The position numbers and the translations under genes were made by a program. From positions 3,844,001 through 3,908,000 of the forward strand of contig JAFEKR010000002.1 of assembly GCA_019022495.1 (NCBI GenBank): a stretch of DNA of 64,000 nucleotides, in the 5' to 3' direction. Origin of the DNA: Epichloe hybrida. Its lineage: Eukaryota > Ascomycota > Sordariomycetes > Hypocreales > Clavicipitaceae. Of the stretch, positions 57,577 to 64,000 are shown piece after piece. The notes under the pieces are model-generated. The model worked only from the letters and a program-made list of their open reading frames with translations, was not told the DNA's origin and searched no databases. Every line of letters starts with the position of its first letter. Position 1 is the first letter of the stretch.

Positions 57577-60351
57577 ATGTCAGGACAGCCTCCTGCGCCT
57601 GTGGCATCAGCTGCCAACTATTCGGCTCAACCAGCAACTTCACCGGCTGGGCCTGCGCCGGCAGCAGGTGGCTCTACCGGAGCAACTGGCGGTGCCATGT
57701 CCAACCAGAACCTGAATCAAATTGTACGTTCTTGCTGGACGTAAAGTGACGATGCCCTCCTCTGAATGCTTCACGAATCCACTTCTGTTCACTACCCCCA
57801 TTATTTGTGTTAGGCACCCCCAGCGTGCCCTTCACTCTCGTGGCCTTTCTTCATCAGCAATAGCCATAAAAAAGCATTGCGAGTTTCTTGGATTTTCTTT
57901 TTGTTTTCTCTCTCTCCCCTTTTTATCTCATCTTGTTCTATAACCCGACGCAGCCAGAATCTGCCGACCACGCTGGCAAAGTCCTGGGTCCTGTCCCTAG
58001 ACTACATTCTTCATGGGCTTCATCACCTCATCTCTGGCTTTTTGTTATTTATGAATGGTCTTACGACTTTGCTGGCCTTCACTTAGTACCTCAAATACTA
58101 ATTGTTCGCCCACCAGGTTACCGACTACCTCCTCAAGAGGGGGTTCAATCGCACAGAAGAAGTTTTTCGACAGGAATCGAAGCACTTAGGAACCGATGGA
58201 AAGCCTATCCAACAATTAGCCAACATTGGACCTAAAAAGTATCAAAAGGCCTTCAAATTGCTTAAAGAATGGGTCGGAAATAACTTGGAGTTATACAAGG
58301 TTTGTTTCTGCATTACTTATCCCCCAGCCTCACTACTAACAAGAAGCTAGTTTGAGCTTTCAAAACTACTCTGGCCTGTGTTTGTCTACTCCTTTCTGGA
58401 GCTCGCTAGCCAGGGATACACGGAAGACTCCAAGCTATTTCTCAAGGAACTGAGTCATTACTTTCAACGAGTTCACGCCGATGATCTCAAAACGTTCTCA
58501 ACAATAACACTGCCTCAACATGTTGCAGAGAATCCAACAGTGAAATTGTACATGGAAAGTAAATACCGTATACCACTAAACCAGCATGCAACTGGCGATT
58601 TATTTAACTTTCTAGAAAGAGAGTCGGAGCAGGGAGGTTCCGTCATTCGACAACTGCTAGTAACTTATTGCCAAATCGACTCAACCGCCCGCGGCCCAAT
58701 CACTCCTTTCAGCTTCGAGGCTGTCTTCAGACGGTCTAAAAATGCTGACATCGAAGAAATTGATGCCAAAGAAGGCATTCCTGGTGTGAATATCGGACTC
58801 TCGAATAAGGATATCCTTGACCCTGCACAGCCACTGAAGCTAGGTCCTTTGCCAATGGACCCTGACCTGCGCGATGATGTTCGTGCTGAGATCGAAGATG
58901 AGGAAAAGAGAAATCCTCCGGCAGGAGGAGCTAACAGCATGTTGGAGGACTTTGAGCAAAAGATCAAGCGTGAAGAGGATGCGGATGTGCCCAGTAGAGC
59001 GGACCTGCCCCTGCCACCCTCAAGACCAAGGGATATCATGCTGGAGATGTCAAAGGTGCGGGAAAACCGAGACAGATTCAAGATCGACGGGAGGACTGGT
59101 GGCGTTGGGACGTCTGTCAGTGCTTGCATGTTCACCTTTCACAATACATTTGGCAGGTGAGTCAATATCTTATGACTTATTGAAATCTCTCTTCTTCTAA
59201 CTGTCTATCCCAGTGTCTCATGTATGGACTTCTCCGACGATGGTCAACTAGTCGCTGTTGGCACATGCGAGTCGTATATTCGCGTTTGGTCATTGGACGG
59301 CCAGGGCCTGCCAACTATGAACGCTCATGAGAAAGATGCCAAGTTCAATAGCCGAAAGCTCATTGGCCACGCGGGGCCAGTATACGATGTATCCTTTTCC
59401 GATTCAGCTTCTGGTCCCCCCAAAAAGCTGTTTGGTGATGATGGACGTCAAAATTCGGCTTTGGACGGCCACCCCAAGCTACTGCTCTCATGCTCCGCTG
59501 ATGGACATATTCGGCTATGGTCATTAGAGTCTTGGGCGTGTCTTTGTCTGTACAAGTCACACGACGGGCCCATCTATCGATCTCTCTGGAGTCCACACGG
59601 GCATTACTTCATCAGCGGAGGTTATGATAAGGCCTTACGTGTGTGGATGCAAGACCATGCTTCCCCACAGCGTCTCATGGTTGGCCATGACACTGCTATC
59701 TCCGCTATTGCTTGGCATCCTAACGGCATGTATGTGTTCTCGGCCTCAGATGAAACAGACAAATCGATCCGAATGTGGTCTGTGGTTACCGGAGCGTGCG
59801 TGCGAGTCTTTTCTGGTCACACTGATTATATCACCGCTCTTGAATGCTCCCCCAACGGCAAGATACTGGCTAGCGCTGACCTGGCGGGCAACATATTTTT
59901 CTGGGATCTCTCCAAAGGGACTCGCATCAAGCGGTCGCGCGGTCATGGTCGAGGCGGCATTTGGTCTCTGAGCTTCAGCATGGAATCGACTGTTCTAGCA
60001 TCTGGTGGCCAGGATGGCACCGTCAGATTATGGGATGTCGAGGAGCCACTTGATCCTCAAAAGGCTGCCGCGCAGGCTGGATTAGAAGCCGCCGCCGCCG
60101 CCTCTATAGCAGCCGACGGTACGCCGTCCGCGACAACGACCTCGGATGCCTCGCGCGTCAATGCCTCCGCCCCCAACCAGTCAACAGCAGCTACCGCACC
60201 GAGTGGGACACAAAAGAAAAAGAGCAAAGAGGTTATGGTTACCCATGATCAGATTAGTGCATTCCCTACGAAGAAAACGCCGGTTATGCGGGTTAAGTTC
60301 ACGAGGATGAATCTGGTGATGGTGGGTGGATGTTATGACCCTGAGCGATAG
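57577..60351 (+). CDS. TAF5: TFIID subunit Taf5 (WD40)
   Basis: WD-repeat subunit shared by TFIID and SAGA. Exons: 57577-57723, 58117-58299, 58351-59156 and 59214-60351; 757 aa. Intron 1 is 393 nt, unusually long here. The N-terminus [20 protein letters not shown] is low complexity. A LisH-like block follows ([20 protein letters not shown]), then the TAF5-NTD2 helical domain ([20 protein letters not shown]). The C-terminal six-to-seven WD40 repeats contain [63 protein letters not shown] and [17 protein letters not shown] Ser/Thr/Ala-rich insertion separates the last repeats. All parts of the family are present. Confidence 0.95.
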
Positions 60352-61038
60352 GATTGCTTAGTTCCAGACTCACCTACTCCGGTTCAGCAGGCATGGCTGT
60401 GCGATCACATGCTTCCGTCACGGATTCAGCCATTGGCTGCTAGGAGACAAGCTAAGCGCAACATGAGGAGAAAACTAACTAGAGCAATTGGGAAAGCTAC
60501 ATGCAAGGCGTAAAATTGTTTGACGAATCGCGTCGGGCGTTTTGGGTGAATCGGCAGTAGACGGGGCCCCGAAAGTAAGGACATAACCGTTCTGCGTTCG
60601 GGGCTTGGTCATCTTTTCGTAATTGTGTAGATAGAAGATAGATACTCTGGCGGCTGTTCGCAACACGGCTTCGCGCAACTGATAATTACTAGCAGAAGGC
60701 TCGAATCTCGAGGTCTCAGGTTCCGCGTATCCTTGAACAGCGAATTTGTACATTGTCGTGGAGTTTAGACGGACCTACACAGTTGCCAGAAAGGGACTGG
60801 GTGGGGTTGTTTACCCAAGAAGGCTATCATAGAAGTGGGGCCAGCCAGACTAGACAACACCACTTAAATTGTTGAAGATGTGTATAGCGTGGAGCGTTAC
60901 ACAACTGACGAGCATTGACTGACGTTGGCTCCACGCCGCTGCCTCGACCTCATTCTCAGTCATCCCACACCGACCGCCGCCCATTCAACTCGCATTCCTA
61001 GCGCCGTGCCTCCCACTCACGGCCAAACAATATTCACA
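60352..61038. other. Intergenic region between TAF5 and VPS5
   Basis: 690 bp with one weak small frame (60475-60753, minus). The proximal part is the VPS5 promoter and C/A-rich leader. Confidence 0.5.
60475..60753 (-). CDS. Possible small protein of 92 aa
   Basis: An ATG-initiated frame (MYKFAVQGYAEPETSRFEP) with balanced composition and no repeats. It includes the plausible helices YQLREAVLRTAARVSIFYLH and DAIRQTILRLAC. No family recognised, and no splice or promoter evidence. It overlaps the VPS5 upstream region. It may be chance. Confidence 0.3.
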   Translation of the reverse strand: MYKFAVQGYAEPETSRFEPSASNYQLREAVLRTAARVSIFYLHNYEKMTKPRTQNGYVLTFGAPSTADSPKTPDAIRQTILRLACSFPNCSS

Positions 61039-62891
61039 ATGGATGTCGAGGAGTCACCCTGGGCCGACTCGAGCCACGGCTCAAAGCAAACTTCCCAAAC
61101 TGACCCCACGAGCTCCCAGCCATCCACATCTCAAGCTACTTCTCCTACGCCTCGTTCCTCACGCGGCCCCCGTCGCCTTATTGCTCACCCTACTCGCCTT
61201 CAGGCAGTTGAGGATCCTCTAGGGCCCTTGAGTGCTTCTTCTGCCGACGACAATGACGGCGCTTCAGATGCCCCGCCGGTGCCGCCGCAAAAGGAACAAA
61301 TGGTCATACGAACCACTATGCCGCACCAGCAGCAGCCTCGGCGACCGATTGACCCTCACCATGTTGATGATGATGACTTCAAGAGCCCTGGTGGCCCTCG
61401 GGCACCGCCGCCAGTTGATGCCGCTAGACCGAGCAGTGTACGAACTACTACCCAGCCGAGCGTTACCGTGGAGCAAGCTGCCAAGCCGAGCTTCCATATC
61501 ACAGTTGGCGATCCAGTCAAGATTGGAGATTTGACAAGCTCGCATATTGTCTACTCTGTCAGGACAAGGGTCAGTTTTTTGCGACCTTTTCTGTTTGGAT
61601 ATGATTGCTAGACGTGTCAAACATGCTGACCTTGGTATACTCACGTAATTCAGACAACCTCTCGAGCGTATAAGCAACCGGAATTCGAAGTTAAACGACG
61701 ATACCGCGATTTTCTTTGGCTATATAACACCCTCCATGCGAATAATCCTGGCTGCATTGTTCCACCGCCTCCGGAGAAGCAGGCAGTTGGACGCTTCGAC
61801 AGCAATTTTGTCGAGAGTCGACGAGCTGCTCTAGAGAAGATGCTGAACAAAACCGCCGCTCACCCCACCTTGCAGCATGACGGCGACTTGAAGCTGTTCC
61901 TTGAAAGCGAGACCTTCAACGTCGATGTCAAGCACAGAGAGCACAAGGACCCGTTGCCCAGTGAAAGCAAAGGTGTTCTCGGATCATTGGGTATAAGCGT
62001 GGGTCGAGGAGACAAGTTTGTTGAGCAAGATGACTGGTTCCATGACCGAAAGGTTTATCTTGATGCTTTGGAGAATCAACTGAAGGGCCTTCTCAAAGCA
62101 ATGGAGACAATGGTCAGTCAGCGTAAGATGATGGCTGAGGCTGCTGGCGACTTCTCGGCGTCGCTTCACGCTCTTTCTACTGTCGAGCTTTCACCAACGC
62201 TGTCCGGGCCCTTGGACGCTTTATCAGATCTGCAGCTTACTATCAGAGACGTCTATGACCGACAAGCTCAGCAGGATGTTTTGACATTTGGTATCATCAT
62301 CGAGGAGTACATTCGGCTCATTGGTTCTATCAAGCAGGCTTTCACTCAGCGTCAGAAGGGCTTCTACGCCTGGCATGCAGCGGAGTCTGAGCTCCAGAAG
62401 AAGAAGAACACTCAGGACAAGCTGCTCCGACAGGGCAAGAGTCAGCAAGATCGTCTCAACCAGATGAACGCCGAGGTTGGCGAGGCGGAAAAGAAAGTCC
62501 ATCAGGCTCGACTACTGTTCGAAGATATGGGCCGCCTCATGAGAACGGAGATTGATCGATTTGAGAAGGAGAAGGTAGAGGATTTTAAGAGTGGGGTGGA
62601 GACAGTCCTCGAGAGTGCCGTTGAAGCACAAAAGGAGGTAGGACTCCCTCCCCCCCCCCCGCCAAATGAAAGGGGGGGAAACCCGATCCGCATGCAGATG
62701 TCACGATATATATACACCCTACTAACACTGTGTAGCTTATTGAAAAGTGGGAGACTTTCTTGATGCAGTTAGATGCTGAGGACGACGAATCTGCCTTCTA
62801 CCGACCTCCGGTATTCCAGCAACAATCGAAGCCGCCCGGTGACACAGCAATTGACCGAGCTAGAGCACGGATGGACGAAGATTCCGATTAA
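61039..62891 (+). CDS. VPS5: Vps5 sorting nexin (retromer SNX-BAR)
   Basis: Membrane-bending subunit of retromer, for endosome-to-Golgi retrieval. Exons: 61039-61569, 61654-62637 and 62736-62891; 556 aa. The disordered N-terminus is Ser/Pro-rich (MDVEESPWADSSHG), with the acidic DDDDFKSPGG. The PX domain runs about residues 150-275 (RRYRDFLWLYNTLHANNPG, then the lipid-binding PPPPEKQAVGRF). The BAR domain covers about 310-550 (QDDWFHDRKVYLDALENQL to KWETFLMQLDAEDDESAFY). The start was chosen at 61039 because the in-frame ATG at 60925 adds only low-complexity sequence. Intron 2 holds a C10 and a G8 run. It is convergent with the downstream MRPL36 gene. Confidence 0.95.
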
Positions 62892-63190
62892 GAGAAACGA
62901 CGGTATCCAAGTAGCAATAGCCCAGTGGAGTATTTGGAGTCGGCGTGGGAGCTTAGCTTTGATTGTAAGATCCAGAGATGATGGTTCTTACTATTCTTCT
63001 TGTATCATACAAGCTCAGTAAGCTCGGCTGTTGTAAATATTGAGCGTATTGCCTTGAATTAAACCCCAATCATCTTCCTCCATTTGCTTCAAATCGTTTC
63101 TGAACCATCTGGGATGCTTTCAATCATCGAATATACAGCCACGCAGGAGCTCTGCCTCATGCGCCACGGTTGTTTGCATAATACAATTTC

Positions 63191-63685
63191 TTACTTTCTC
63201 CTCGTCGGTGATTTCTTTGGCCCTGAGTCCTTCATTGCATTCGCATCCTGAGGGGCATAACCCGTAATTAAATCGGCGAAACCGTCCACCCCAGCATCTT
63301 CCTGTTCTGGGGCACCCTCCTCTTCCGATTGAGAAGTGGCGTCGAATGCGCGACCAAATCTCTCACGAAAAGCAGCCAGCTTACCGGCCTCGTCCAGTTC
63401 AATGTTTCGCAAAGACTTTTCGCTCGGTTGCCAGAGCAGCGTGTTGCGGGTATCTTTCGAGGCCCGGTAAATGGGGGCAGGAGATGTGGTACGCATCGTG
63501 TACGTTGAGCCGTCGGATAAGATTACGAGCTGCGTAAATGTATATGGTCTTCGAGGTCTGGGGATGAATGTCGCGCGGCGGACTTGGGTGTTGAGTCGGC
63601 TTGGCAGAGCGGGTTTGTTATGGGATGCTGAGAGTGTGGTTCGGGATGGCGACATAGCCAGGGGAAGAGATGGCAGCTTCCCCAT
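63191..63685 (-). CDS. MRPL36: Mitochondrial large-subunit ribosomal protein bL31m
   Basis: 164-aa single exon. Residues about 1-30 form a mitochondrial presequence rich in Ser/Arg/Pro (MGKLPSLPLAMSPSRTTL). The bL31-like core is RRATFIPRPRRPYTFTQLV, then SDGSTYTMRTTSPAPIYR and TRNTLLWQPSEKSLRNIELD. This is the pattern of the yeast Mrpl36 / bL31m family. The C-terminal tail is acidic then basic. It acts in mitochondrial translation. Convergent with VPS5 (299 bp between stops). Confidence 0.88.
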   Translation of the reverse strand: MGKLPSLPLAMSPSRTTLSASHNKPALPSRLNTQVRRATFIPRPRRPYTFTQLVILSDGSTYTMRTTSPAPIYRASKDTRNTLLWQPSEKSLRNIELDEAGKLAAFRERFGRAFDATSQSEEEGAPEQEDAGVDGFADLITGYAPQDANAMKDSGPKKSPTRRK

Positions 63686-64000
63686 TGTAAATGAGTGGTT
63701 TTGAGAATTTGAAACCTGGGTGTCGTGGAATCTATGTCGGTAGGGTTATCGCGTTGTGATGGGCAATGAGCTTATGGACGGAAGTTTATGGTGATGGATG
63801 GATGGATCCCTGAGCTCTGGGCCACCAACGGCGTTCCTGGCGCAAAATTTCCGGCCCGCTGGTAGAAAGTTTGTTGGCGTGAGCAACACCCTGGTCCCTG
63901 GGTACCAATGTGCTTATCGATAACGATTTTATCTGAAGTTCGCGCCGCCTGTGACGACCCATGCATGCAACATGTCATCGTTGACTGCACATTGTAAATA
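63686..64000. other. Right-edge upstream region of MRPL36
   Basis: 315 bp to the window end. ATGGATGGATGGAT and CATGCATGCAACATG occur, but no coding region is supported. Confidence 0.5.

Overview
The window is nuclear DNA of a filamentous ascomycete. It has short GT-AG introns (about 50-110 nt) with CTAAC/CTGAC-like branch sites, and roughly 20 conserved fungal housekeeping genes on both strands at one per 2-3 kb. It also has long promoter gaps and relics of repeats with transition-biased decay like RIP. The gene set (PDR transporter, Ure2-like GST, GH72 transferase, INO80, VPS5, TAF5) and the compact introns fit a Sordariomycete, most likely Hypocreales. The species assignment is inference; no mitochondrial, bacterial or viral block and no recognisable tRNA or rRNA was seen.

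Layout. 1-6.8 kb: 3' part of CCR4 (deadenylase), then LSC1 (succinyl-CoA ligase alpha) and ELP3 (Elongator), which are divergent. 7.2-10.3 kb: an accessory pocket holding a most unusual gene built of 16 tiny exons (7434-8899, nearly all 9-45 nt, every intron phase 0), a 9-bp tandem array, and a 2EXR-domain gene without a start codon. 10.9-13.5 kb: RPT2 (26S proteasome ATPase) and a promethin-like membrane protein. 14.2-16.6 kb: a kinase-like gene and a small Cys-rich gene. 17.7-25.8 kb: a stress/xenobiotic stretch with a 1503-aa PDR-type ABC transporter divergent from a GST, followed by a PAP2 lipid phosphatase. 27-38 kb: INO80 (about 1981 aa, with coding hexanucleotide repeats) and the ABC-F ribosome-biogenesis ATPase ARB1. 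39.5-41.8 kb: the E2 enzyme UBC1 and a disordered protein. 45.4-49.5 kb: a GPI-anchored GH72 glucanosyltransferase, a cluster of repeat relics including a TA-flanked long-TIR element, and a mitochondrial-carrier protein. 50-54.5 kb: an acidic unknown protein, an ALB1-like ribosome-biogenesis protein and a YTP1 homologue. 55.7-63.7 kb: a small membrane protein, MED11 divergent from TAF5, VPS5 (retromer SNX-BAR) and mitochondrial ribosomal protein bL31m.

Most genes are unrelated housekeeping functions and not a cluster. Functional neighbours include the MED11/TAF5 pair (RNA polymerase II initiation), the PDR/GST pair (detoxification) and ARB1/ALB1 (60S biogenesis, though 14 kb apart). The most striking feature is the all-phase-0 micro-exon gene at 7.4-8.9 kb, which no family known to me explains.
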